A DNA stretch of 53,230 nucleotides from Clostridiales bacterium (GCA_031276725.1 JAISMM010000063.1:1-53230); one strand, 5' to 3'; shown: positions 41,392-50,006, numbered from the stretch's first letter. The notes: a model not told the origin generated them from the letters alone. Numbers and translations are program-made.

Positions 41392-42450
41392 TTATCGCCA
41401 GCGTTTTACCCAACCGAACCTATCCGGCAGCCGTCCCGTCTGAATGCCCGTAAGCTCGTCGAAAACGGAGGCGGAAAGCTCGCCGAATTCGCCGCCGTTG
41501 ACCGTAAGCTCGCGTCCGTTAAGCATTATGGCGCCCACGGGCGATATTACCGCCGCCGTACCCGTCCCGAAAATTTCGGTAAGACTGCCGTCCCCGATCG
41601 CGGCGACGACCTCGTCGACGGCGACGGGGCGTTCGTCCACGCGGATTCCGCGCGATTTCAAAAGCTCGATGACGCTTTTGCGCGTGATTCCGGGCAAAAT
41701 GCTCCCGCCGAGCTCCGGTGTTATAACGCGGTCGCCCACGCGGAAAAATATGTTCATAGAGCCGACCTCCTCGACATATTTGTGTTCGCGCGCGTCGAGC
41801 CACATAACCTGGTCGCAGCCGCAACGCGCGGCCCTCTCGCCCGATTTTAGGCTTGCGGCGTAATTGCCCGCGACCTTATGATGACCCGTACCGCCCCGGC
41901 TTGCGCGGACGTATTCGGTTTCGACATAGAGCTTGACGGGCGCGAGTCCGTTTTCGTAATACGCGCCTACGGGCGACAAGATTATGAAGAAAATGTAATT
42001 GCGCGCCGTGTGAACGCCCAACGCCGCGTCGGAGGCGACGACGGCGGGACGGATATAGAGCGCGGTGCCCTCGTCGGTCGGAATCCAATCCCCGTCCAAA
42101 AGCACAAGCTCCTTTAACGCGCTTTCGACGAACGACGGATCGAACGCGGGTATGCAGACGCGCGCGCAGGACTCGTTCATACGCGCAAAATTTTGCTCGA
42201 TTCGGAATATCCGAATTTCGCCGTTCTTATTTTTGAACGCCTTGGCGCCCTCGAAAACGGCTTGTCCGTAGTGAAAAACGGACGTGGACGGGTCGAGCGT
42301 AAACGGCGCGTAGGGCTGTATACGCGCGTTTTTCCACTCGCCGCCGCCGTACTCCATAACGAACATATGGTCGGTAAAGACGGTGCCGAACTTGGGCACG
42401 CCGGCGGGCTTAACCTTCGGATTCGCGGTTTTTTGAACGGTCAGTTTCAT
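41392..42450 (-). CDS. ilvE: Branched-chain amino acid aminotransferase
   Basis: 352 aa, type II BCAT. Typical sequences: FHYGQAVFEGAKAF (about residues 60-73), GGTGHHKVAGNYAASL with the PLP lysine, and EEVGSMNIFF. The C-terminal GTGTAAVISPVG loop binds cofactor phosphate. Last step of leucine, isoleucine and valine synthesis. Overlaps yigZ by four bases. Functionally linked to leuA elsewhere in the window. Confidence 0.95.
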   Translation of the reverse strand: MKLTVQKTANPKVKPAGVPKFGTVFTDHMFVMEYGGGEWKNARIQPYAPFTLDPSTSVFHYGQAVFEGAKAFKNKNGEIRIFRIEQNFARMNESCARVCIPAFDPSFVESALKELVLLDGDWIPTDEGTALYIRPAVVASDAALGVHTARNYIFFIILSPVGAYYENGLAPVKLYVETEYVRASRGGTGHHKVAGNYAASLKSGERAARCGCDQVMWLDAREHKYVEEVGSMNIFFRVGDRVITPELGGSILPGITRKSVIELLKSRGIRVDERPVAVDEVVAAIGDGSLTEIFGTGTAAVISPVGAIMLNGRELTVNGGEFGELSASVFDELTGIQTGRLPDRFGWVKRWR

Positions 42451-43079
42451 TTTTGTATCTCCTTGTATTCTGCGTAATTAATATAGTCTGTCTTAATAAA
42501 TTGCGGCGTCCCCGCCCCCTTTGTGATATTCGCGACGCTTTTAGCCATATCGACGCCGCTTTTTACCGCCAGCGTGAGCGTTACCTCCTCGCCGAAGCTC
42601 CGCCCGATTACCGCGATTCCCGCCGGGGCGAACGCCGATTCGGGAAAGCCGTAGGGAACGGCGAGCGAGTAGAGTCCGCACCTTGTGAGCGTTATTTTGG
42701 GAGCCGCCGCGAGCGCCGCCCTTACGCAGTCGGAGTACGCCCGCGTAAGCCCGCCCGTGCCGAGCTTGACGCCGCCGAAGTACCTTGCGACGGCCCCGAG
42801 CAGCTTTTTGCAGCCGCTCGCTTTTAGGACGGTCAGTATGGGGATTCCCGCCGTGCCGGGCGGCTCGCCGTCGTCGGCGGATTTTGCCGTTACACCGCGC
42901 TCGTCGGCAATGTAGGCGTGGCACAAATGCGAGGCGTCGTAGTATTTTTTGCGCAAGTCCGCAAGCTTTATAAGGGCGTCGCGCTCGTCGGTTACGGGCT
43001 CGATTATGCCGATAAAGCGCGACCTTTTAACGACGATTTCGGCGCGGCCGCTCCCCGCGGCAAGATAGGAATCGGTCAT
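42447..43079 (-). CDS. yigZ: YigZ/IMPACT-family protein
   Basis: 210 aa. The N-terminal UPF0029/IMPACT domain is clear: KRSRFIGIIEPV, DASHLCHAYIADERG, DDGEPPGTAGIPIL and ARYFGGVKLGTGGLTRAYSD (20 residues). A smaller C-terminal domain follows. YigZ relatives are cytosolic and of uncertain function; eukaryotic IMPACT affects translation control. Overlaps tyrS by four bases. Confidence 0.9.
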   Translation of the reverse strand: MTDSYLAAGSGRAEIVVKRSRFIGIIEPVTDERDALIKLADLRKKYYDASHLCHAYIADERGVTAKSADDGEPPGTAGIPILTVLKASGCKKLLGAVARYFGGVKLGTGGLTRAYSDCVRAALAAAPKITLTRCGLYSLAVPYGFPESAFAPAGIAVIGRSFGEEVTLTLAVKSGVDMAKSVANITKGAGTPQFIKTDYINYAEYKEIQK

Positions 43080-44296
43080 TTCAACGTTATAATTTCGCGG
43101 AGCTTTTTGCCCTTGCTAAGGACAAAGCCGCTTTTGTCGGCGTAGTCGCAAAGCCTGTCCTTGACCGTTTCGACGCGCTTGTCGTCGATCCTTATGCCGC
43201 CGCCCTCGATAAGCGCTCGCGCCTCGCTCTTGCTTTTTGCGACGCCGCCGATAAACAGAAAATCGACTACGAGCGCGTCTAAACCGCACGCGACCGTTCG
43301 GGCGGGCATAGCGGCGCCGCCCGCCCCGCCCGAAAAAGCCGCCGCGGCCTCGTCGCGGGCTTTATCCGCCGCAATTTTGCCGTGAACGAGCGCCGTAACC
43401 TCGTAGGCGAGGCGCTTTTTCGCCGCGTTTATGCGCTCGTCCTTATGCGCGGTAAGCTCCGCGATTTCGTCTAAGGGAACGAACGTCAACAGCTTTAAGC
43501 ATTCGGCGACCTTGACGTCCTCGACGTTCCGGAAGTATTGGTAAAAGTCGTACGGCGACGTTTTTGCCGGGTCTAGCCACAGCGCCCCTTTGGACGTTTT
43601 GCCCATCTTGCGGCCGTCGGACGTTTCCAAAAGCGTGAACGTCATCGCGTAAGCGTCGGCGCGTTCCTTGCGGCGGATAAGGTCGGCGCCCGCCAAAATA
43701 TTGTTCCACTGATCGTTGCCGCCGAGCTGCAAACGGCAGCCGTATTTTTGGTAAAGCACCAAAAAGTCGTACGCCTGCATAAGCTGGTAGTTGAACTCGA
43801 AAAAGCTTAAACCGCGCTCTAATCTTGCCTTAAAGCATTCGGCGGTAAGCATTTTGTTGACCGAAAAATACGTGCCTATGTCGCGCATAAACTCGATATA
43901 ATTAAGGTTAAGCAGCCAATCGCCGTTGTTGACCATTATAGCGGCGTTTTTGCCCTCGAAACGGAAAAACCTTTGCATCTGCTTTTTGAACGCGGCGCAG
44001 TTGGCCTCGACCGTTTCGCGGGTCATCATAAGCCGCATATCGGTTCGGTTCGAGGGGTCGCCTATCATACCCGTGCCGCCGCCTATAAGGGCGATGGGAG
44101 TGTGGCCCGCGTTCTGCATATGCGCCATAGCCATTATCGGTATATAGTGGCCTATGTGAAGGCTGTCGGCGGTTGGGTCAAAGCCCACGTAAAAGGTAAC
44201 GCTCCCGTTTTGAAGAAGCTTATACAGGTCGTCCTCGTAAACGGTCTGTTTTATAAAGCCGCGTTCTTTCAGGGTGTCGAATACGTTTTTAGCCAT
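43076..44296 (-). CDS. tyrS: Tyrosyl-tRNA synthetase
   Basis: 406 aa class I synthetase. HIGH motif as LHIGHYIPIM (about residues 46-55), KMSKS-like KMGKTSKGALW, and the tyrosine-binding NYQLMQAYDF. The C-terminal S4 domain (about 345-400) includes SKSEARALIEGGGIRI. Ribosome site GGAGG within the end of the aminotransferase gene. It has no T-box here, because it lies inside a long operon. Confidence 0.97.
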   Translation of the reverse strand: MAKNVFDTLKERGFIKQTVYEDDLYKLLQNGSVTFYVGFDPTADSLHIGHYIPIMAMAHMQNAGHTPIALIGGGTGMIGDPSNRTDMRLMMTRETVEANCAAFKKQMQRFFRFEGKNAAIMVNNGDWLLNLNYIEFMRDIGTYFSVNKMLTAECFKARLERGLSFFEFNYQLMQAYDFLVLYQKYGCRLQLGGNDQWNNILAGADLIRRKERADAYAMTFTLLETSDGRKMGKTSKGALWLDPAKTSPYDFYQYFRNVEDVKVAECLKLLTFVPLDEIAELTAHKDERINAAKKRLAYEVTALVHGKIAADKARDEAAAAFSGGAGGAAMPARTVACGLDALVVDFLFIGGVAKSKSEARALIEGGGIRIDDKRVETVKDRLCDYADKSGFVLSKGKKLREIITLK

Positions 44297-45497
44297 TCCT
44301 TTTAGCCTCCGCGATTTTTTTCTTGAAAAGATTCCCTAACGCCGCGATTCCTCTTTCGATCCGCTCGGGACTCTCGTTGGAGTAGTTGAGCCGTATGGCG
44401 GAGCGTCCGAGCGCGGGATCGGCATAGAACACGCCGCCCGAAATATATACCGCGTTTTGTTCGACCGCCTCGGGCAAAAGCTCCTTGACGTTTAAGGGAG
44501 CGTTAAAGCGTCCCCACACGAATAAGCCGCCGTCGGGGTCGGTGTGGATAAACTCCTCGGGCATATACCTGTCGATAGCGCTCATCATAGCGTCCTTTCG
44601 GAGCTTATAGATCGGCAGACTCTTTTGTATGTCGGCGGCGAGCTCGCCCGATTGCAGATATTTTAGGGTGATAAGCTGCGAAAGATTCGAGGTGTGAAGG
44701 TCGGTGCCTTGCTTGCCGATCGCCATTTTGCGGATAATCTCCTTGGGGCCGGCGGCGACGGCGACGCGCAAGCCCGGCGACATTATCTTTGAAAAGCTGG
44801 ACACGTACACAACCGTATCGGACGCGTCGAACGACTTTAACGGCGGAATGTGTTCGCCCTTAAAGCGCAGTCTGCCGTAAGGGTCGTCCTCCAAAATAAT
44901 CACGCCGTGGCGGGCGCAAATTTCGATTAGCCCCCGGCGGTTGGCGGCGGAATAAGTCTTGCCCGTAGGGTTAGAAAAGGTCGGAACGCAGTAGAGAATT
45001 TTGGGGCCGTACAGCCTTATCTTTTTTTCGAGGTCGTCTAAATCGAGTCCGTCGTCGGTAGCGTCGACGCCCCGCGCTATACCCTCGTAGGAGTTGAGGA
45101 TTTGCAAAAACGCGAGGTATGTCGGGTTTTCGACCAAAACGGAGTCGCCCTTATCGATAAACGACTTTAACACGAGGTCTATGCCCTGCTGACCGCCCGA
45201 AACGACTAAAACGTTTTCGGGCGTTTGATTCCCGATTCCCGCCGCGTCCAAATAATTAATAAGCTCCCGCCGCAAGTCCGCGAAGCCCTCGGTGGTGCCG
45301 TATTGGAGCGCGCGCTTTGCGTCGGCGCCCGAAAGCGCCTCGGCGGCGAACCGCGCGAGCTTTTCGGTCAACAGGCATTCCGACGCGGGCAAGCCCCCCG
45401 CGAACGATATGATTTCGGGCCGCGAAAGCAGCTTAAAAATTTCGCGCGTCGCGGTTCCGTTCATTAAACTCATTCTCGAACTAAAATTAAATTCCAT
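44289..45497 (-). CDS. PLP-dependent aminotransferase (fold type I, 2-aminoadipate/aromatic type)
   Basis: 402 aa. SFAGGLPASECL at the N-terminus, YGTTEGFADLRREL, the aspartate in FSNPTGKTYS/ILEDDPYGRLRF and the PLP lysine in YVSSFSKIMSPGLRV are typical of the LysN/MocR-C-terminal group of aminotransferases. No HTH domain precedes it. Substrate could be aromatic, branched or 2-aminoadipate. Overlaps both neighbours, so it is co-translated with the Gx transporter gene and tyrS. Confidence 0.88.
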   Translation of the reverse strand: MEFNFSSRMSLMNGTATREIFKLLSRPEIISFAGGLPASECLLTEKLARFAAEALSGADAKRALQYGTTEGFADLRRELINYLDAAGIGNQTPENVLVVSGGQQGIDLVLKSFIDKGDSVLVENPTYLAFLQILNSYEGIARGVDATDDGLDLDDLEKKIRLYGPKILYCVPTFSNPTGKTYSAANRRGLIEICARHGVIILEDDPYGRLRFKGEHIPPLKSFDASDTVVYVSSFSKIMSPGLRVAVAAGPKEIIRKMAIGKQGTDLHTSNLSQLITLKYLQSGELAADIQKSLPIYKLRKDAMMSAIDRYMPEEFIHTDPDGGLFVWGRFNAPLNVKELLPEAVEQNAVYISGGVFYADPALGRSAIRLNYSNESPERIERGIAALGNLFKKKIAEAKRNG

Positions 45498-46029
45498 TTT
45501 TCGACTCCGTTTTATTTTGTGAATTTTGAATATAGAGCGATTTCGGCAGCAGGCGCACCGCGTAGTACGCCGTGATTCCCACGAACAGCCCGGCGATTAC
45601 GCCCGCCGTGAGCGTGAGCGGCAAAATCGCGAACAGGTTGAACCTTACCACCGCCGAGGCGACCGCCAATTGCGCCGCGTTGTGAACGGCCGCCGCCGCG
45701 AGGCTTATGAGCATAAGGCTTACGCGCGGAAACACGAACAGATACAGCAGCGTTTGAACCGTCAGGGCGGCAAACCCCGCCGGGAGCGAATACATAAGTC
45801 CGCTTATGTTGCCCGAAAACACCGACAGGAGCAAGCAACGGATAAGCAATACGGCGTAAGCCTCGCCCGCGCCCAAAATTATAAGCGCGACCAAGCTAAC
45901 CACGTTGGCGAGTCCGAGCTTTACGCCCGGCGCGAACGCGAAAACGGGCGGCAGAGCGTTTTCGATAAGTCCGAGTATTAACGCGGCGGCCGTGAAAAAC
46001 GCCGTTATCGTCAGTCGTTTCGTCGCCAT
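45487..46029 (-). CDS. Gx transporter family membrane protein (EetB-like)
   Basis: 180 aa from the ATG at 46029; an upstream extension overlaps the NusG-II gene and is composed of Arg-rich chance sequence. Five hydrophobic segments. The pattern ILGLIENALPPVFAFAPGVK then LGLANVVSLVALIILG (about residues 20-55) is characteristic of the family once called heptaprenyl diphosphate synthase component I and now Gx transporter. A homologue (EetB) belongs to the flavin-based extracellular electron transfer locus in Listeria-type bacteria, next to a NusG-II protein and ApbE/FmnB, as here. Confidence 0.82.
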   Translation of the reverse strand: MATKRLTITAFFTAAALILGLIENALPPVFAFAPGVKLGLANVVSLVALIILGAGEAYAVLLIRCLLLSVFSGNISGLMYSLPAGFAALTVQTLLYLFVFPRVSLMLISLAAAAVHNAAQLAVASAVVRFNLFAILPLTLTAGVIAGLFVGITAYYAVRLLPKSLYIQNSQNKTESKNGI

Positions 46030-46034
46030 AGCCG

Positions 46035-46424
46035 CTACCCCGAAACGGCGTCCGAGCCGCCGCCGCTCCCTCCCGTTACGCGTATAACGATTCCGTTGGG
46101 AGCGCACACTATCGCCCGCCCCGCGTGCCTTACCGCGCCCTGGTGAATGCACAGCTTGTCGGGACAAGCCGCCTCCGTTACCCTTACCGCGCCGTCCTTA
46201 ATGACGACCGTCAAAAGCCCGCCGACATCGATTTCGCGGTCGCGGTCCAAGGGGTAGGTCTGCCTTTGACCGTTATGCGTTATCTCGACGGCGCCGCCCT
46301 TCTTTGTGAGCGCGGCGGCAAAAACGACGGCGGCAGCCGCCAAAATAATCGCGGCCGCTATAATGTCGGCGACGCGGCAGGGTTTGCCGCTCCTGATTAT
46401 GTCGATTTTCCGCTCGTCTACCAT
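46035..46424 (-). CDS. NusG domain II-containing membrane-anchored protein (EetA-like)
   Basis: 129 aa: a short cytosolic start, one membrane span (about residues 18-42), then an outside domain of the NusG-II type with CPDKLCIHQGAVRHAGRAIV (20 residues, about 86-105) and CAPNGIVIRV. The cysteine pair suggests a structural or redox role. Known neighbours are ApbE and the Gx transporter, together resembling EetA-EetB-FmnB of the extracellular electron transfer system. Overlaps apbE by seven bases. Confidence 0.85.
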   Translation of the reverse strand: MVDERKIDIIRSGKPCRVADIIAAAIILAAAAVVFAAALTKKGGAVEITHNGQRQTYPLDRDREIDVGGLLTVVIKDGAVRVTEAACPDKLCIHQGAVRHAGRAIVCAPNGIVIRVTGGSGGGSDAVSG

Positions 46425-47605
46425 TCCCTTTGCCCGTATCGCTCGTATTCGTTAACCGTGTCGGTCAGCGCCAATTCTATTGCGCCTATAACCGACATAT
46501 CGCCGCGCGTCTCCTCTTTGCCGTCGTAACGCTCCGAAAATATGATTGCGGCGACGTCCGTTTCGCCCGATTCGCGGCGCGACTTTAACCATTTTGCGCC
46601 CGCCTCGAAACCCATCGCGCACACGGCGGTAGAGTACGCGTCCGCCCGCGCCGAGCTTTTGGCAAGCACCGTCGCCGACGAAACGTATTCGCCCGCCTGC
46701 TCCCATCCGCCCTGCCCGTAAACGATTCCGGCGGGAGCGCCGCTGCGGGGATCGATAATGTGCGACGGCGTAATTCCCGATTCGTGGACGTAGTAGCGCA
46801 TATAGTCGCCGCTCGTAACTATCGAAACGTCGCCGTAGGAGCTAAGCGCGCACACCTCGCCCCTTAGGGGCGTAAAGCGCGGACGCGGCGAGCGCACCCT
46901 AATGTCCCAAGCCGCGCCGCCGAGCTTTTTGCCCTTTACGACTATGTTGCCCGATATGTTGACAAGCCCGCTTGTTATGCCGCGCGCGTCCATAATACCG
47001 AGGCACAAATCCGCGCAGTAGCCCTTTGCCACGCCGCCCAAATCGAGCCGCAAATTTTTGTTAGTTTTGGACATATAATATTTGCCGCCGTCCTCCGTCA
47101 ACCGCAGCGCGGTTATGTCGCAATCCCCCTTTGCCTCGGCTACCCGATCGGGCGTAGGGAGCGCGTGTTTTAACGGCCCGTCGACGGCCGGGTCGAACGC
47201 CGAATAGCCCGCTATGTCGAGCTTCCACAGCCGCGAAAGATTGTTGACCGCTATGCTGAACGCCCCGTCCGTTACCGTTTCGAGTTCGACCGAAAGCGTC
47301 ATAAGGTCGTAAACCGTCCCGCTTATTTCGACCCTCTCGCCCGGCGCGGCGGTTTCGTTAAGGTAGTAAAGCGCGGAGTCGGGGTTCGCGGGCGAGATTT
47401 CGCCGTCGATTCCGTTAATGACCGACAGCATTTCGCTAAACGCGCCCTTAGGATCGGGGCCGGAAAGCCGCACGGAAACGCTTATCGACTTTGAAAAGAC
47501 GATTTCGGTCGCCTCGTAATATTTTCGGCCGTAGCCGCACGAGGCCGCCGCGGCAAAAACGAGCGCCGCAAGCGCCGGGATAGCGATTTTTTTAGCTCTT
47601 GACAA
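46418..47605 (-). CDS. apbE: FAD:protein FMN transferase (ApbE/FmnB)
   Basis: 395 aa lipoprotein. Signal with a lipobox-like AAAASCG near residue 22. ApbE blocks: NGIDGEISPANPDSALYYLN, the DLGGVAKGYCADL region (flavin binding), GLVNISGNIVVKG, and the metal-binding HIIDPRSGAPAG followed later by SSARADAYSTAVCAMG. It attaches FMN to extracellular proteins through phosphoester-threonyl bonds. The start is a TTG inside the end of degV, behind GGAGTGG. No FMN-binding target (PplA-like) gene is visible in the window. Confidence 0.93.
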   Translation of the reverse strand: MSRAKKIAIPALAALVFAAAASCGYGRKYYEATEIVFSKSISVSVRLSGPDPKGAFSEMLSVINGIDGEISPANPDSALYYLNETAAPGERVEISGTVYDLMTLSVELETVTDGAFSIAVNNLSRLWKLDIAGYSAFDPAVDGPLKHALPTPDRVAEAKGDCDITALRLTEDGGKYYMSKTNKNLRLDLGGVAKGYCADLCLGIMDARGITSGLVNISGNIVVKGKKLGGAAWDIRVRSPRPRFTPLRGEVCALSSYGDVSIVTSGDYMRYYVHESGITPSHIIDPRSGAPAGIVYGQGGWEQAGEYVSSATVLAKSSARADAYSTAVCAMGFEAGAKWLKSRRESGETDVAAIIFSERYDGKEETRGDMSVIGAIELALTDTVNEYERYGQREW

Positions 47606-48455
47606 AGACCACTCCGAGGGTACCGGGGCCGCAGTGGCACCCTATCACGGGCCCCACCCTGCACGGCCAAAGCTGCGCGGACGGAAACCTTTCCTTGATG
47701 CCGGCGTTCAAAAGGTCGTAATCCTCGCCCAATTCCGTTGTAAGAACCGTTACGGGGTAATCTAAATCGACCTTTTCGGATTCGAGCTTTTCGGCGAGCG
47801 TAGCGATCGCCTTTTTGCGCCCCTTGACCTTTTCGGCGCCGTCGAGCGCGCCGTCGGTTATGGTGATAATCGGTTTTAGGTTCAGCATAGTTCCCATAAG
47901 CGCCTTAAAGCCCGAAAGCCGCCCGCCGCGCTTTAAGTACACAAGGTCGTCGACCGTAAAATAGCAGGCGATCCGCTCGCGGAACTCCTCGACGAATTTT
48001 ACGACCTCGGCGTCCGACGCGCCCGAATTGTGGAGCTTGGCCGCGTAATAAACGACGATTCCCGCCGCCATACTTATGCCCTTAGAGTCCGCCGTAGTTA
48101 TAGTGCGGTCGGGATACTTTTCCTTTAATTCGGCGATCGCCGCGTCCATCGACAGGAACGTCGCGCTCATCTTGTGCGTAAACGTTACGTACAAAACGTC
48201 CTCGCCCGCCTTCAAAAACGGCTCGAAATACTCGACGTAATTCGCCTGATTGAGCGCCTGCGTCTTTACCGACGCGCCCCTCCTCATCTTTTCAAAAAAA
48301 TCCTCGCTCGCCGCGTCGCCGCCCGCCCGCCCCAAATCGTAGCACGACTCCGCGCCGTTGACCGTGTAGGGCATACGTATAAGATAATCGATTTTAAGCT
48401 CGTCGAACTTCCTAAAATCCAATTCGCAATTGCTGTCGCATATAAATTTACTCAT
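47592..48455 (-). CDS. DegV-family fatty acid-binding protein
   Basis: 287 aa from the ATG at 48455, with GAAGGAG eight bases upstream; upstream ATG codons are in the leader. Family features: an N-terminal ICDSNCEL, VKTQALNQANY, VTFTHKMSATF and the conserved VYLKRGGRLSG block, ending HCGPGTLGVVFVK. DegV/FakB proteins bind fatty acids and can present them to a FakA kinase, which is not seen here. First gene of the ten-gene operon. Confidence 0.92.
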   Translation of the reverse strand: MSKFICDSNCELDFRKFDELKIDYLIRMPYTVNGAESCYDLGRAGGDAASEDFFEKMRRGASVKTQALNQANYVEYFEPFLKAGEDVLYVTFTHKMSATFLSMDAAIAELKEKYPDRTITTADSKGISMAAGIVVYYAAKLHNSGASDAEVVKFVEEFRERIACYFTVDDLVYLKRGGRLSGFKALMGTMLNLKPIITITDGALDGAEKVKGRKKAIATLAEKLESEKVDLDYPVTVLTTELGEDYDLLNAGIKERFPSAQLWPCRVGPVIGCHCGPGTLGVVFVKS

Positions 48456-48498
48456 AAAAAAACTCCTTCGCCGCGTCCGTAACAAAACGCCACAATTT

Positions 48499-48527
48499 AT
48501 TATACTCCATTCCTTAACTTTTTGCAA
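48499..48527 (-). promoter_or_regulatory. Promoter of the ten-gene degV-pucR operon
   Basis: On the minus strand TTGCAA (48522-48527), 17 bases, TATAAT (48499-48504). Leader of about 38 nt. Confidence 0.75.
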
Positions 48528-48561
48528 GCGATTAAAGGGAATATTGCGGCGTAATGCCTTG

Positions 48562-49392
48562 CTAATTCCTCAAAGACTTCAACAGAGCGATTTCGGCGGC
48601 GTAGCCGGGAAGGTCGTTGGGTGTTTCAAGATAGAAGGGCAAGTCCTTTAAGCGCGGATGATTGATAATTTTTGCAAAGGCGTCGAGTCCGATCGACCCC
48701 TTGCCCAAAAGCTCGTGGCGATCCTTGCGGCTATTAAAGGGCGTCATACTGTCGTTAAGATGGACGGCTTTTAGCTTAGTCAGACCGACGGTTTTATCGA
48801 ATTTTTCAAGCACGCCGTCAAGGTCGCCCACAATGTCGTAGCCCGCCGAATAGATATGGCAGGTATCTATGCAAACGCCTATGTCGCCGCACCGACCGCA
48901 CCGCGATATAATCCCGTAAAGCTCCGTAAAATCGCCGCCGATTTCACTGCCCTTGCCGCTCATCGCCTCTAAAAGCACCGTCGTATTTTGGTCGGGCCTC
49001 ACCGCCGCGTCAAGAATTTGAACGATCCGTTCTATGCCCGCCTCCGCGCCCGCCCCCGTGTGGCTGCCCGGGTGAACGTTGTACATAAAGCCCTCGAAAT
49101 TGCGCATAGTGCGCAGATCCTCTTCGATGCACGTCCTTGCAAACTGTGCGATTCGCGGATCCGCGGACGCCGCGTTAATCGTGTACGGCGCGTGAGCCAA
49201 AACCGCCGCGATTCCGTTCGTCCCGCAATAAGTCTTGAACCGCTCGATATCGCCAACGTCTACCGCCCGCGCCGCCCCGCCGCGCGGATTGCGCGAAAAA
49301 TACTGAAACGTGTTCGCGCCTATCCCCGCCGCCGCCTCCGCCGCCGCAAAATACCCGTCCGCAATCGATAAATGACACCCTATTCTGAACAT
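48562..49392 (-). CDS. nfo: Endonuclease IV
   Basis: 276 aa from the ATG at 49392 with AAAAGGAG upstream; a longer frame runs through the tRNA and is not real. Zinc-site motifs of the family: NVHPGSHTG, LLEAMSGKGSEIGG, CIDTCHIYSAGYD, VHLNDSM and LETPND. It cleaves DNA at abasic sites, acting after ung, which is also in this window. No signal peptide. Confidence 0.95.
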   Translation of the reverse strand: MFRIGCHLSIADGYFAAAEAAAGIGANTFQYFSRNPRGGAARAVDVGDIERFKTYCGTNGIAAVLAHAPYTINAASADPRIAQFARTCIEEDLRTMRNFEGFMYNVHPGSHTGAGAEAGIERIVQILDAAVRPDQNTTVLLEAMSGKGSEIGGDFTELYGIISRCGRCGDIGVCIDTCHIYSAGYDIVGDLDGVLEKFDKTVGLTKLKAVHLNDSMTPFNSRKDRHELLGKGSIGLDAFAKIINHPRLKDLPFYLETPNDLPGYAAEIALLKSLRN

Positions 49393-49416
49393 TAAAATAA
49401 TATCTCCTTTTTTTCC

Positions 49417-49446
49417 TTGACAAAACCCTAGCGTGTGTAGTATACT
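49417..49446 (+). promoter_or_regulatory. Promoter of tRNA-Leu
   Basis: TTGACA (49417-49422), 18 bases, TATACT (49441-49446), ending 15 bases before the tRNA. Confidence 0.75.
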
Positions 49447-49461
49447 GGTAAAACCCTCTAT

Positions 49462-49544
49462 GCGATGGTGGCGGAATTGGCAGACGCGCACGTTTGAGGG
49501 GCGTGTGGGCAACCGTATGGGTTCAAGTCCCATCCTTCGCACCA
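49462..49544 (+). tRNA. tRNA-Leu (anticodon GAG)
   Basis: Type II tRNA with a long variable arm (TGGGCAACCGTA). Acceptor stem GCGATGG with CCTTCGC has one T-T mismatch at pair 5. The anticodon loop TTGAGGG gives GAG, reading CUC and CUU. T-arm ATGGG-TTCAAGT-CCCAT is perfect, and CCA is encoded (49542-49544). This tRNA can pair with the CUC specifier of the leuA T-box. Confidence 0.93.
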
Positions 49545-49546
49545 AC

Positions 49547-49575
49547 CAAAAGGTTCGGATTTTCCGGGCCTTTTG
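49547..49575 (+). terminator. Terminator after tRNA-Leu
   Basis: CAAAAGG-TT-CGG-ATTTT-CCG-GG-CCTTTTG: a two-part stem followed by CTCTATT. Confidence 0.65.
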
Positions 49576-49630
49576 CTCTATTCTAGCACATTTCACCCTC
49601 AAAATCAACCGTTTTGCCCACACGTCCAAA

Positions 49631-49855
49631 TCAAAAACGCGGGGAAAAATTGCTTAAACGTTTGATTTCCGCCCGCTCAAATTCCGTGCTTACGTGGCTG
49701 TATATATCGGCGGTCGTGCCGTACGTCGTATGCCCCAGCCACTTCTGAATAGTTTTCATAGCGACGCCGCTTTCCAGACACCGCGTAGCGAACGTGTGTC
49801 TTAAATCGTGTATCGTAAAGTTCTTAACGCCGGTACAGAACGCTATTATTATCAA
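49631..49855 (-). pseudogene. Tyrosine recombinase (integrase), C-terminal remnant
   Basis: 74 codons from a TTG, with recognisable sequence in the same frame for some 20-30 codons further upstream. It carries the catalytic box IHDLRHTFATRCLESG and KTIQKWLGHTTYGTTADIYS (20 residues) ending near the nucleophile tyrosine (IYSHV). The N-terminal arm-binding and core domains are absent, replaced upstream by the promoter of the toxin-antitoxin-like genes. It lies 87 bases from the 3' end of tRNA-Leu, the common attachment site for such integrases. It marks the edge of an integrated element. Confidence 0.85.
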
Positions 49856-49947
49856 TTCTGAGAAGTATTGGCGTGAAATAGAAAGTCGTCGCGGGGGCGT
49901 AATGCCCGACGCAAAACAAACAAAATTACAGGAGTATTAAAAAAACC

Positions 49948-49983
49948 TTGACATACGTATCAAATGTGTTATAATATACGTAT
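49948..49983 (+). promoter_or_regulatory. Promoter with paired ATACGTAT operators
   Basis: TTGACA (49948-49953), 16 bases, TATAAT (49970-49975). The palindrome ATACGTAT occurs at 49953-49960, just behind the -35 box, and at 49976-49983, just after the -10 box, 23 bases apart (about two helical turns). This is typical of self-repressed toxin-antitoxin operons. Confidence 0.75.
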
Positions 49984-50006
49984 GATAGATGTAGGAGGTG
50001 AGACTT

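Noticed and set aside
46030-46167. 46-codon N-terminal extension of the Gx transporter
   Set aside because: Overlaps the NusG-II gene and is Arg-rich chance sequence; the ATG at 46029 fits family starts.
49392-49629. N-terminal extension of nfo through the tRNA
   Set aside because: It would translate the antisense of tRNA-Leu; the ATG at 49392 has a proper ribosome site and matches family starts.
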